Of a stretch of DNA of 64,000 nucleotides, positions 11,743 to 26,100 are shown piece after piece (position 1 is the stretch's first letter; every line of letters begins with the position of its first letter). Source of the DNA: Lepidodermella squamata (taxonomy: Eukaryota; Gastrotricha). Location: NCBI GenBank assembly GCA_047495785.1, contig JBLDXI010000012.1, positions 682,001-746,000 on the forward strand, written 5' to 3'. The notes under the pieces were generated by a model. It searched no databases and was not told the DNA's origin. It was given only the letters and a program-made list of their open reading frames with translations. The translations under genes were made by a program, and so were the position numbers.

Positions 11743-12628
11743 CTAGTTCTTCTTTTCGTCCGCAGGTACTTCGAAAATGCCGCACATCAGATTGGCAGGA
11801 ACCGCTCGATCTAAAATGGCACAATTATTCGAATGTTAATAAAGTCAGTCAACTCTTACCGAATTGCTTCGGATACGGCAGGTTGAGGTTATTCATAATT
11901 TCAACGAACTGCTCTTTCGACTTGGTTAACCGGGGATTGAAGCGTTTCTCCTCGCGAACGCTCGTAACAGTACGACCCTTGTAGTCATGGGCCGGGTATA
12001 GCGAAGTATCGTCGGGTAAGCTGAGAATGTGGTCCCAAACGTTTTTGTACAGCATCTCCGGATGTCCTATTCGATCGAGCAATATATCATTTCAATAGTT
12101 TTCTAAATGGGTCCGAACCTTGTTGGAAATCTGTTCGACCACATCCTCTTATTAGCAAAGCATCCCCAGTGAAAGCCATTTTCGCTTCTTTCAGGTAATA
12201 GGTAACACAGCCGTCTGTATGGCCAGGCGTTTCACGAACCTCAAGACTCTAAAAACGATCAATTAGCCGCGAAAACTGAGCAGTTTGAGCAAACAAACAA
12301 ATTTTCCGAACGGAATTTTGTCATCGTGCGAGATTTGCCAATCGGCCTTTGCTTTAGCATTGGCGCTGATCACACTTTTACACGAAGGGTATCGCTGTTT
12401 CAATTTTCCAGTTCCAGTCACGTGGTCCGCGTGAAGGTGAGTATTCAAAGCATAAACCAGTTTCAATTCAAGCGAATCGATTTGCTCAGCATCACGCTCT
12501 TCCATCTCCATAACCGGATCAATGATAATTGCTTCGCGAGTGGTCATATCAGCGAGAAGGTAGGTGTAAGTTGACGACTCGCGCTCGAAAAGTTGACGAA
12601 ACAACAAATTTTCGCATGAAAGAGCCAT
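11743..12628 (-). CDS. ETHE1: ETHE1 persulfide dioxygenase, paralogue A (no evident presequence)
   Basis: Four exons give a protein of about 245 residues matching human ETHE1 along its length. Metal ligands are intact: THLHADH, the histidine in TPGHTDG, the aspartate in [10 protein letters not shown] and the histidine in YPAHDY. The GCGRTDFQ and NPRLT motifs are also present. ETHE1 is a non-heme iron dioxygenase that oxidises glutathione persulfide to sulfite in mitochondrial sulfide catabolism. This copy begins [14 protein letters not shown] and lacks an obvious Arg-rich presequence, unlike its neighbour. It also has a 49 bp intron at about 11812-11860, before DRAVPANL, that the neighbour lacks. 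Only 141 bp separate the two genes. A downstream partner exon or an alternative start could still supply targeting. Confidence 0.9.
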
Positions 12629-12769
12629 TGAAGCAAGTAGAAAAAAATAAAATAAATTAAAACTTAAATCCTATCAATGAATTTAATAACGAATAAACGT
12701 TGAGCGAAAAAGAGGAAAATTCAACGGTTAATCATTCACCAACTGTCTGTAGATAAGTTACATTGACGT

Positions 12770-13657
12770 TCAATTTTCGGCAACCTCAAAAATTCCACAC
12801 ATCATATTGGCAGGGTGTGCTCGGTCGAGCTGCTTTGGGTAGGGTAAATTCAAATTGTCCATAATTTTGATGAATTCGCCCTTGGTTTTCGTAAGACGAG
12901 GGTTCAGTCGTTTCTCCTCGCAGACCGTAGTCACAGTTCTCCCCTTGTAGTCATGCGCCGGATACAACAGTGTTTCGTCTGGTAAGCTAAAAATGTGTTG
13001 CCAAACCGAGTCAAACAGCGTTGATGGGTTGCCATCCTATAAACTCAGATCTAATACATCTGAATAGCCTAAATAATTTGAAATTCACTTGAAAGTCCGT
13101 TCTACCACAGCCTCGAATTAGCAGGGCATCACCGGTGAATGCCATTTTGTGACTAGGCAGGTGAAATGTAACACATCCATTCGTATGGCCAGGTGTTTCC
13201 CTGACATCCAACTCCTGCAAATTTGCAATGAGTTAAACTAATTTCAAAGCTATTTTCATTCAATTTTTACAAATTTTCCGAATGAAATCTTGTCAGCGTG
13301 ATTGACGAGAATGTCAGCTTTCGCTGTCGAATTTTTGCCAATTACACTCTTGCAGCCATGGCTCGCGTATCTAGCCTTCAGTTTGCCTGTTCCGGTAACG
13401 TGGTCAGCATGACAGTGAGTGTTGATTGCATATCGAAGCTTCAGCCCAAGAGAGTCAATTTGCTCGGCATCTCGCTCTTCCGTCTCAAGAACCGGATCGA
13501 TTAAAATCGCCTCACGTGTCTCAGTGCAAGCCAACAAATAGGTGTAAGTGCTAGATTCACGCTCGAAAAGCTGCCGAAAAATCAATCCACCAGCATTATT
13601 TGCTACCATATTAGACAGCGCGCGACGAGGAACAGCGAGTAAATTCAACAGATTCAT
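12770..13657 (-). CDS. ETHE1: ETHE1 persulfide dioxygenase, paralogue B (mitochondrial presequence)
   Basis: Three exons (about 13657-13265, 13215-13090 and 13035-12770) encode about 255 residues. All iron-binding and catalytic positions of ETHE1 are present: [24 protein letters not shown] and YPAHDY. The N terminus ([18 protein letters not shown]) is rich in Leu and Arg without acidic residues, typical of a matrix-targeting signal, as expected for this enzyme. It closely resembles paralogue A, so this is a tandem duplication. The last two exons of A are fused here, so an intron was lost in B or gained in A. Both copies appear functional. Confidence 0.92.
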
Positions 13658-14383
13658 ACAAAAATAAACTATACCTATCGACCAATTTACAAAAATTATT
13701 GGACATTTGAAAGTGAACTAAATTCGGTCAAAAAAACTTCAATGTGGTTTATATAAGTAGTACGAGAAAAAACGCTGCAGTATGGCAACACTCTTTTTAC
13801 TGTTGAAACGCTTTTCATAAGTAATCATGTAGTAGTAATAGTAGTAGTAGTAGCATAGTAGCGTGGTAGAAGAGGGCGCAGACTGTTCACGTTGATAGAG
13901 AAATAAATGTTTGTGCGGCGATTTTGCGGAGAAAATTATACATTTAGTCGCCATATCAAAGGACAAAAAGGCACAATAAATTGAAACAATTAATACTCGA
14001 TCTGTCTACCGTTATGCTACTGTTTCTGACAAATAAATTATCGTCATTTCACATATTTTGCTACATTTATTTAAGGTTGCTGAAAGTGGCAGATGGCTAG
14101 GTCAAGAGTGACAAGATCGTTCCAGCGGGATTTGTCGCGTATTCGTTTTCATACAACTTAACAGACCGGGTTGCAAATCCTTGCGCCTCAAAAATCATCA
14201 AGGTAAATGGGATGAAACAAAAATAGTTCAATTATTGACAGTGTGTAATCATGTAATTGAAACTCAAATTATTTTAGCATTTTCGTCATCGTCAATCATA
14301 AAACGACGTGGCAATTACAGGAAGACCTGTCAAGCGTTTGTTCAGTCTCTGTTAGCAGTCACTTTTGCATGGGTTGTTAGCAA
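13658..14383. other. ETHE1-GPD1 intergenic region with a (TAG)n repeat
   Basis: The spacer holds the 5' flank of ETHE1-B and the 3' flank of GPD1, both on the - strand. A degenerate AGT/TAG microsatellite lies at about 13829-13860. No coding similarity is visible. Confidence 0.5.
13829..13860. repeat. Degenerate TAG trinucleotide microsatellite
   Basis: Repeated GTA/TAG units with two interruptions, visible directly. No function is implied. Confidence 0.85.
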
Positions 14384-15552
14384 TTAGCTTTGCCATTTAT
14401 ATTCAGGATGGTGTTCCAACATCGAAATCATGTCTTTCGGTTCCTTTTCCCGCTTGCAAATCTTGTGCACGGCTGTGAAGAGGGGGAACTCGTCAGTCAT
14501 CTTCCTGCCGTCTAAAATGACGAAAACTTCCTCCGCAGTGCCGGGGCCTGAAAATCGAAGGATTATATCACAAGAGAACAAAAAAACTTGCTACATACCT
14601 TGCAGCAGTTGTCCACCTAACATCTCTTTCTCGAGCTCCTCGAGGGTTTTCCCAGTTTCCGCAAAAGCGGCGGCCACCTTCCGGTTTCGACCACCGTAGC
14701 AAGTAGTCACGAGGTCGGCAACGCCGCAGCTCTGCAGGAAAGTTCGCATGTTGGTACCAGGATAGAAAAGTTCAACAAAACGGATCATTTCCATTAAACC
14801 CAGACGAATGATGGCGGCTTTTGTATTGTTACCGAACTTGAGGCCATCGCTGTTTCGAAATACGAAAATTAAATTAATTTTCATGAATATCGACAGTCAA
14901 CTCACCAAAAACCAGCTCCGCAGGCGACAATGTTTTTCAGGGCACCGCAAAGTTCAACACCGGCTACATCAGGCACGACCGTGATGCGGAAATAGTCGAT
15001 ATCGAACAATTTCTTGAACAGCTGGCCGTGCGAGAAATATTTCGAACCGACTGTCGCCTCGCAGAAGCTCTCCTGGGCAACTTCGTTCGCGATATTTGCA
15101 CCCATAAGAACAGACATCGGGATTCCGAGTGACTCAGTGATCATTTCAGAAATGAGTTCCAGTCGATCAGGTCTGGCGATGACACCCTTGATAAGACTGA
15201 TACCGAGCGCGCTCAGAGGGATTTTGCCCTTCAGAGTCGCGCAGGTCCTAGCAACGAACTGATGAGGGATAACGAAAACGAGGATAGTCGCGTCCTTCAC
15301 TGCATCGACGAGCTCGGGAACAGCATAAACGTTGGTAGGCAGTTTGATATCGGGGAGGTATTTGACATTCTCGTGTTCAGTATTGATAATCTCAGTCAGC
15401 TTTCTACCATTCACCATTTCTTCGAAAACCCACATATTTACGCGTTCATCGAATAAATCTGAATGGCGCCTGGTGTTCGCTCCAACAATTCGGCAGATGG
15501 CAGAACCCCAATTGCCAGAACCAATGATGCAAACTTTGTGACGAGTAGTCAT
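14384..15552 (-). CDS. GPD1: Glycerol-3-phosphate dehydrogenase, NAD+-dependent, cytosolic
   Basis: Three exons (first about 15552-14908, last ending at 14384) encode about 350 residues, against 349 in human GPD1. The NAD-binding glycine motif GSGNWGSA is at the N terminus. [36 protein letters not shown] (given here in family order) and [10 protein letters not shown] follow. The active-site lysine is in [14 protein letters not shown], and [18 protein letters not shown] forms the C-terminal domain core. The enzyme interconverts dihydroxyacetone phosphate and glycerol-3-phosphate, serving the glycerophosphate shuttle and lipid synthesis. No presequence is present, consistent with the cytosol. 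Introns are short; one donor splits the codon in GAGFC|DG. Confidence 0.97.
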
Positions 15553-15893
15553 TGTTCTTTAACAAAAATAAACAACTAAGGTTGGAAAAAAACGCATTTG
15601 AAGTAAATTTTAGTGTGCTAAGAACGTAAAAGAGATACAACGCCAGGCTGCATATATACGAGCATATGAATTTCTCACGTTTTTTCTCGGTTTCAAACCA
15701 GAATGTCACACAGAGCGCAACGAAGAACAGATTTTTTGTGTGATGGCTAAATATACCGTTCGAACATAACACAGTAATTATAAATGAGCAGCTCGGTTAT
15801 GTAGCAATTTGCAAATGACTCGATTAATATGGCTGGTTAGTTTTCTTAAAACATTTTTCGATCACAGATGCGTCACAGTCATTGTGGACATCC
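15553..15893. other. GPD1-RUVBL2 intergenic region
   Basis: A 341 bp AT-rich spacer between two genes on the - strand. It should contain the GPD1 5'UTR and the RUVBL2 3'UTR. Nothing else is recognised. Confidence 0.45.
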
Positions 15894-19106
<3,213 letters not shown>

Positions 19107-19673
19107 ATGGAGTCGAGCAGTGTGGACGAGGCTTTTGACCCGAGTGAAAGAGAAGTACGGTTTTCGACCCTGATTGATCATGTTATTGGCGAAAAGCGGT
19201 ATCTGATCCCAATTGATCGACCGATTAAAAATCCCTCGCTGTTTTATATGCCTCTAACTGCAATGGACCCAACCATTAAAACCTTCATCCGAATTCAAGA
19301 AAGCTGCATTGGAAAGTCTGTTGTGAGTTGCGTCATGGGTGCTGTTGTAGGCCTCGGCTTTGGCTTATTCACAGCTAGTGTGGATCCGAACATCACTGGT
19401 ATGGAAACACCAACTTTCCGAAATACTGCTCGTGAAATGTATCGGCGAATGATTTCAATGTCAAAAAACTTCGCCTTCATTGGGTTTATATTTTCTGGAA
19501 CTGAATGCGCGGTTGATACGTATCGCGGACGCAGTGAATTGATGAATGGAACTCTTGCAGGTGGTATCACTGGTTATATGATCGGTTTCCGCGCAGGATT
19601 TGTCCCTGCTTTGTGGTCGGCAGGGGGATTTGCGTTATTTTCAACTCTAGTAGATTATTACTTCCGATACTAA
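19107..19673 (+). CDS. TIMM22: Mitochondrial carrier import subunit Tim22
   Basis: A single exon encodes 188 residues (human TIMM22 has 194). The Tim17/22/23 domain is clear: a glycine-rich first membrane segment around residues 72-92, SKNFAFIGFIFSGTECAVDTYRG in the second, then a glycine-rich block with GYMIGFRAG and a final segment ending LVDYYFRY. Cysteines 67 and 134 sit where the intramolecular disulfide of TIM22 forms. It is the pore subunit that inserts carrier proteins into the inner membrane. The stop codon is only 89 bp before the RPA3 start, suggesting co-transcription. Confidence 0.95.
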   Translation: MESSSVDEAFDPSEREVRFSTLIDHVIGEKRYLIPIDRPIKNPSLFYMPLTAMDPTIKTFIRIQESCIGKSVVSCVMGAVVGLGFGLFTASVDPNITGMETPTFRNTAREMYRRMISMSKNFAFIGFIFSGTECAVDTYRGRSELMNGTLAGGITGYMIGFRAGFVPALWSAGGFALFSTLVDYYFRY

Positions 19674-19762
19674 TTGTTGGCGCTTGAAGTATTTGTACTT
19701 TCAAAAGAGATATAATGCCATATTTATTTTTATTTGCTTAGTAGTGATTAAAATCTTGAAAT

Positions 19763-20172
19763 ATGGTCGTTCAACAACAAACTCTCGCAGCCCGCGTGAA
19801 TGCTGCTATGCTTGGTGGTAATCAGGGCAATCTCGTTTGCATCATGGGTACCGTTACAGAAGCGTCAAACAACCCGAAGCCCTCTCTGAAACTACGCAGT
19901 ACCGATGGCCAAGTAAGGAATTCAATATATACTCGGCATTCTATAGTTATTTCTTTTAGACGGTGCCGGTTTTTCTGCTGCAAGGTATTCCGTCCTCCAG
20001 TGATGTTGTCAACAAGACTGTATCCATCATTGGCCGTGTCATGGCCAACAACAGCATTCAAGCTACAAATCTGTTCGTTTTCCCCGATCAAACTACGCCG
20101 TTTGATGAGGCGTCCCACAACAAGGCGCTGGAGCTCATCAACACCTTCACGACCGATTATATCGGCGCTTAA
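19763..20172 (+). CDS. RPA3: Replication protein A 14 kDa subunit
   Basis: Two exons (19763-19912 and 19960-20172) encode 120 residues; human RPA3 has 121. The sequence forms one OB fold (LVCIMGTVTEA, LKLRSTDGQ, VSIIGRVMANNSIQATNLFVFPD in order) ending in the helix that packs into the RPA trimerisation bundle. It is part of the heterotrimer that binds single-stranded DNA in replication and repair. A classic T-rich acceptor ends at 19740-19741, 21 nt before the ATG, within the 89 bp gap after TIMM22. That arrangement looks like the second gene of a trans-spliced operon. Confidence 0.9.
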
Positions 20173-23100
20173 TTGAAATGAAATGACTCTTTCGTGTTAC
20201 TACTGACGCTTACTGGTCTAAAATTGAAATCGTTCCCGATGATCTTTCCAACTTTTTCTCAAATCGTAATACAATTATAGCCTTGATGTTTCACTTTGAA
20301 TAAACATTCATGTTGGTACTTTATTACGTGTTGTATGCGCTCAAATTCGGAAAGAGAAATGCGGTATCTGTTGCCTAAAACTTGAAAGACAATTGAGATA
20401 CTCGACCAGAAAACAGCCCAAATATTATTTTATTTATATTTTATTTATAATACCCGAAATTTAATTTGCTGGCTACTTTGATACTGTTAGCGCCAATAAG
20501 TTCAGAAAATACCCTCGATTATTTTATGAGATATTATCAAAAACCTATATTCGAAAAATCAATACTTTGTTTGCTTCCTGGTGGAAGTTCTCAAATAACA
20601 ATAAATATATGGGCTGTTTTCTAGCGGAGAGTCTCAAATTGGCACATGATGAGAAAAACAGATTGAGGTAGACAAAGATATAGATGTTGCGAGTATCGCT
20701 TGAATGACAGCAATTATGTAAGCGCGAGGGTTTGCTTACAGAAAGGTGCCGCGTTTTTGCTTCATGCGATTAATTTACCGGTTCCCATCAACCGCCGTGG
20801 TGATCTTATAATCGGGTTAATACCGCTGCGGCTCCGCCGTGGTGTCTTTCAGGTGGATCCCAAGTGTACGTAAAGGCCAAAGATTATGACGATTATGGCT
20901 CTTGAATGAGTAATAACGACGATTGCAATGATTGTCGTAAAGTCTTGTACTTAAGGACCACTACCGCCGTGTGTTTTGCGATGAAGCAGCGGTCAGAAGG
21001 TCGGGTCTTGAGTGTTGCCGTAACCCCGTACGGTTTTTGTCCATTGGCTACGTGGCGGCGGCTTCACACTTGCGCAACCGCCAGGGCAATATAAAAACAC
21101 GGTCAGGCTGCGCGCAGCAATAACAGTGCAAATCTGTGTCGCGAGATGCGATGAGTCAGCGACATGCATGTTTCCGGCTTTGATCACCGCTCTGCTGTAT
21201 ACTTTTCTATTAATAGGTGCAATAATATATGCATAAGTATAACACCGACGGACGTGCATGCATAACCGTATACTCGGCATTATGCCGCTTTATTAGGGCC
21301 CCCATACAACAAGATGTTTATCTGCGGGGTGATGAGCACCCTGAAGCTCGAGCAAATAACAAATCTCGATTCGATGACCGACGGCAAAGTTGCACTTCCT
21401 CAAACACGCAGTTATAAAACAGGCGCCTATCTTGCTCAGAGCCAGCCGTTTCTCTGTCAATTAGCACATTATAGGAGTAAATCCTCTCGCCCCAGAATGC
21501 ACGACCTCGCGTTGCAATGGAATTTCTTTGTGCACGTGCCATATATCCGGTTTTAATGTTGTTTTTATCGTTCTTGGGCGCTGCAAACTGATAATTATGG
21601 TATTCATTTTGAAACCCCAACTATAGCCGCAGTTAGCTGTGATGTATGAGCTGATCCGTGGAAAATTTATACGCCGATTCCAGCTCGCATGAAATAATTA
21701 AAAGGCATCGGGCGGCGTAGGTGCGCGCTTATTATTTAGTATTTTCTATTGCTATTAAAATTCATTCAGGTTTTAATTGTCAGACATTTGATACGAGCAG
21801 TGCAGCTGTTCGCGAGCCGCGATGATGTGTTTATGTCTGCGGTCAAATCTTTGCCGACACAGGCGCTAATGCCGTTTAGTTTGGGCCTCGGCACGTCTTT
21901 GGCGACGCAAAGGCGTTTGACTTATACTGTCACGTTGCCAAAATATTGATATTGCTACACGTCGCCATCCGGTGACGTATTTCTGTTTTCATTAGCGTAA
22001 TTTTCGGCTCAGTCTTTTATCGCCGATAACCCTATTATTTAAATGCACCGCCGACAGGTCAACCGTCTCCTCTTAGCTGTCGGATTTTTACTGCTTTGTT
22101 GTTGTTTGCTCACTTTTTGTGCAGCCGTATACCGATTTTCGGATTTTTTACACCACTCATCCCATTTTCATAAACATCCATTAAGGTTTGACATGGCTAT
22201 ATTAGTATTTAACACGTGAGGGCAGTTGTTGATTTATTGACGACTAGGGGCTACCCTAAGACCCGCTTTGGTGCTTGCTTATAGCACCAAAATGCGCAAT
22301 AAACACCATATTATCTACGTGCCACCATAAATTGCATATAATGGCATCCGAGAGTGAGTAAAAAAGGCTCGGCGCCGCTAATACGTCTGCATCGGCGCTA
22401 CTGCCGCGCAGTTTTTTCAGCTCATTTTGAAGCTGCTACATTTTTCTTCGCAACTTGTGCGACGTGTGCGCGCGCGCCAGAAAAAGCTGGTTATTTTTAC
22501 CGCGCGCTCATTTTTGTCAAAGCAGTTTTCGCGCAGCACACAGTATTGACGTATTTATTTACCGCGTTGTTTATCGCCGTAAAACGAGCGCAACCGAGCC
22601 CACGCCTCGGTCACGTATACCTCAGCCCGCTTCACGATATTAAGGTAGTGCGCTTTGTCGCGTTTTTTCTTACCATTCTCGGGACAAAAAGATGATGCGC
22701 CAAAGTGTTCTCGCATTACTATTATATGTGCAGTCTATCCGAAAAGCCATAAACAACGCGTGTTCGTGCATGTTTACCGTGACCGTCCATTTCTCGTATA
22801 CAACATCACATCTTGCCTTTTATAGTAGAGTTATTAATAACTGGATGCACTTCAACCAATTTTTATCGAAGCTACCGATGAGATGACCGCGTGTTTATCA
22901 CCGAAAAAATTCAACCTGTATGTGTGACTCGCACGCGATACCAGTAAACATGCACCGTGATAAATTATTATAGCTTTCTACGCGTATCATCTCGCCATCA
23001 TCATCCTTTTTACCTGTAATTAGACAATATCGGTGTTGTTTTGCAACCATCTATACCTGTCAGCTTGAATAGATACGCACATCATGATTATTCTCAGCTT

Positions 23101-26100
23101 TCTAGCGTTGTGGCTCGAAAACCGTTAATGTATCGTGGCCTTTGATCGTTCATTTCGAAAATTCACGCCAATTATCGCGCCTGTCAAGCGTGATGTTCGG
23201 GTTTTGACTCTCGGCCGAGGCCGCTTGAATAACCGCACTCGCACCTCGATTGCGTGCGGAAATTTTATTATCCACATGACGAGGCATTAGGTCATCGCAC
23301 CTGCCATAGTCAATGCCTGACCACATCTGCCCACGTCGGCCCTGTCAGTTTTTGATGATCGGCGCTGTGGCCAAAAGCCGCGAACACACGCGAGCGCAAT
23401 ACTTCTGGCACACGTTAGCACTTCAGCTCGCCGCCTAATATGCTACTGCGGTTTATCAAATCGATGAATTTCGCTACTATTTTCTGCTCCTTGTTCGCCT
23501 AGATTGTTTATTTAAATTTATTTATTGTTATTAATGCATCTACTTTAATATCATTAAAATCCGTTATCGGCGAAACCTAATCGCGGCGCAAAAATATTTT
23601 CGATGTTTATTATCGTACTGAGCAAACACTGCGCCTTTGTTTTGGCGTCTCTTCGACGTGGCCAGACACTCACGGCGCGAATGAGATGAGACGCGTCCGA
23701 CGAATCTTCCGGGCGCTGCGGTTGCCGACAAACTGAATTACTTGATCGCGGCGGGCGACGTCAAGCTGCCCGCGGCTAATCGCGCCTACGCTAACTCGAT
23801 AGATAGGCGAGACAGGAGAATAAGTAGTCGCTGCTGATGCCTACCACCAGTAGGCTCTTGATATTGAGGCCACACGTGAAAATTCAAGTTACGGACACGC
23901 GACGGCCTTAAGATTTTGCTTCATAGCGTCAGAGTGAATAGTAATTAGTTTGTCGCTCACGCGCGTAATTGCCCGCCATATAGATTTTGGAGATTTATTC
24001 GATGGATTGCGTACGCGCCGATGCTTTTATGGTCTTGCGCTCGAGAAGGAGAGCGGCGTGACCCGTAAGCTCGGGGTCACTTCCCCCACCCGCGACGACG
24101 ATGGCAAAGCTGTACTATATACAGTTCGCTGTCGAAATCTGCTGCGGCTGCTGCTACTGGCTTCCCGTTTCACAGCCACTCAGTCACTCGACTGTTCACG
24201 ACTGCAATTAAATGAATGATACAGCTATTGTTGTTTTCGCTACTCTCTGACGATTACTACTTGCATGTGACGTTCATGCAAATGAGACGAGTGGCTATAT
24301 AGTGGCACCAGTTCAACAGCAGGCCTTCGCCTTCGCCTCGCCGACCGATTATATTCTTGATTCTGTACGACTTGTTTATTGTTATTATTATTCTTCTCAT
24401 TCCTGTTGCGCTTTCCTCCAACCTTCCCAAAAGCCCCTGGCAATTTGCAGACGAACATTCTTTATTGGATTTTCCGTTCTTGTTTCATCGTTTGAATCTT
24501 GTTTGCTAGACTACCAAGAGCTAAAAATAATGACAATAGTAGTGTAGTTTATTAATTTACGTTTTTGCCCTTTTCTCCTCATATCTCGAGACGCGTGTTT
24601 TATTGACGAACGATGAAGTTTTTTTTCTATATTTTATAATCAATTTGTAAAATATTTTCTTCGCCCGGCGTTAAATTGGCCGGCCCGCCGCAAGTAGTTG
24701 GCCGCAAAAAAGCCGCATCGTTTTTAGCGGGATGCGTTTTATCAAATTTAGAGCCCACTCTTTATTATTTTAAAAATTGCCGCATTATTATTTGTGTGTA
24801 CAGTTCCCTTCGATTTATCATCGTCAGTGATGAAGAAAACGGCGGCTAACTACTCTGAGCCGCTCTGGAGCGTCTTGGGCCCGAACGGCAGTGGCTGGTG
24901 CTTATTTAATATAATGCAATATATTGTATTCCTTCCATCTTTTCGTACTTGCATCCGGTACACTGGAAAAACCGACAGTTTTGTTAAGCTGCCGCGTAGG
25001 AAAAAAGTGCAGAAAATGTAAATTCTGATCACATGTTCGCTAGTTCCAAGCGCAAAACAATAAAAATGCGACTTCTTAATAACTCTCCACTCCGTTTCGT
25101 ACTACCCAATAGTAATAAACCTAAATTGTAGGCGTTTTTTTCCGTTGAAGATAATACGACGATGAATGACGGATCAACTGCCGACTGAATAATTATTTAT
25201 TGGCCCGTTTTTTTCTTGTTCTGTTTTATTACCGACGTCGTAGAGGTCATATAATTTGCTCGACTCGAGATATCGATTGTCGCGCATAAATTCTACACAC
25301 CTGCGGCACGCGTCCTAGCTAAGGAATGCCCAGTCCGCACCTGGCCGGTCAACTCGAATACAAAACAACACAAAATTTAGCCCTGCCTTACCTACTCGTT
25401 CGTTGTCGTAGTAATGATTTTTCTACATCTACATTTGAAATCGTACACGCGCGCGCAGGTCTTAATAATGAAGTGCGCGCACGCCGCACACGCGCGCGTC
25501 AACCGTTTTTTGATCGATCCGTTGTTTATTTGGCGCCGCGCCGTCAACACTTGCGCCTTCTTTTTCGCAGTCAAACAACATCGTGCGGTGACCACGCCCT
25601 CTGGCAATTATTTTCGGCATTTTGTCGATATACACGACTTCAAAAAGTTGACCGATTTCGGCCGGTGCTCAGCCGCAAATCGTCAAAACACGCTATGATC
25701 GAATCGCCCTGAAAATTAGTGCTACCCGCTGTGGGGCCACGCTACCGCTATTTTTTTCAGCAAGCAATAATTTGTTGTTGTTGTTTGTCGATGATTTTTC
25801 GATTGTTTCCAGTTATTATCGGCAAATCAGAATTTGCGTGCCGCGCGGATGCTGCTGCGCTTTTCAGAAACGTGTGAAATATGAAAGCATCACGCGCTCA
25901 GCTTTTTGTTATTATTGTTGCGCTTTTGGGTCTTATCATCAGGGCAATAACGTCGCCTCTTTTCGACACACGCACATTACACCAAATTGTAACACCTACT
26001 CGGCGGTCTGCTGGTCCCGGCTCTTTTGTTTGTCCAGCTTACGGATCGCCAATACTGGGCGAGCCCAACCCTCTTGGCACCAAAATACACCCCCATCAGC

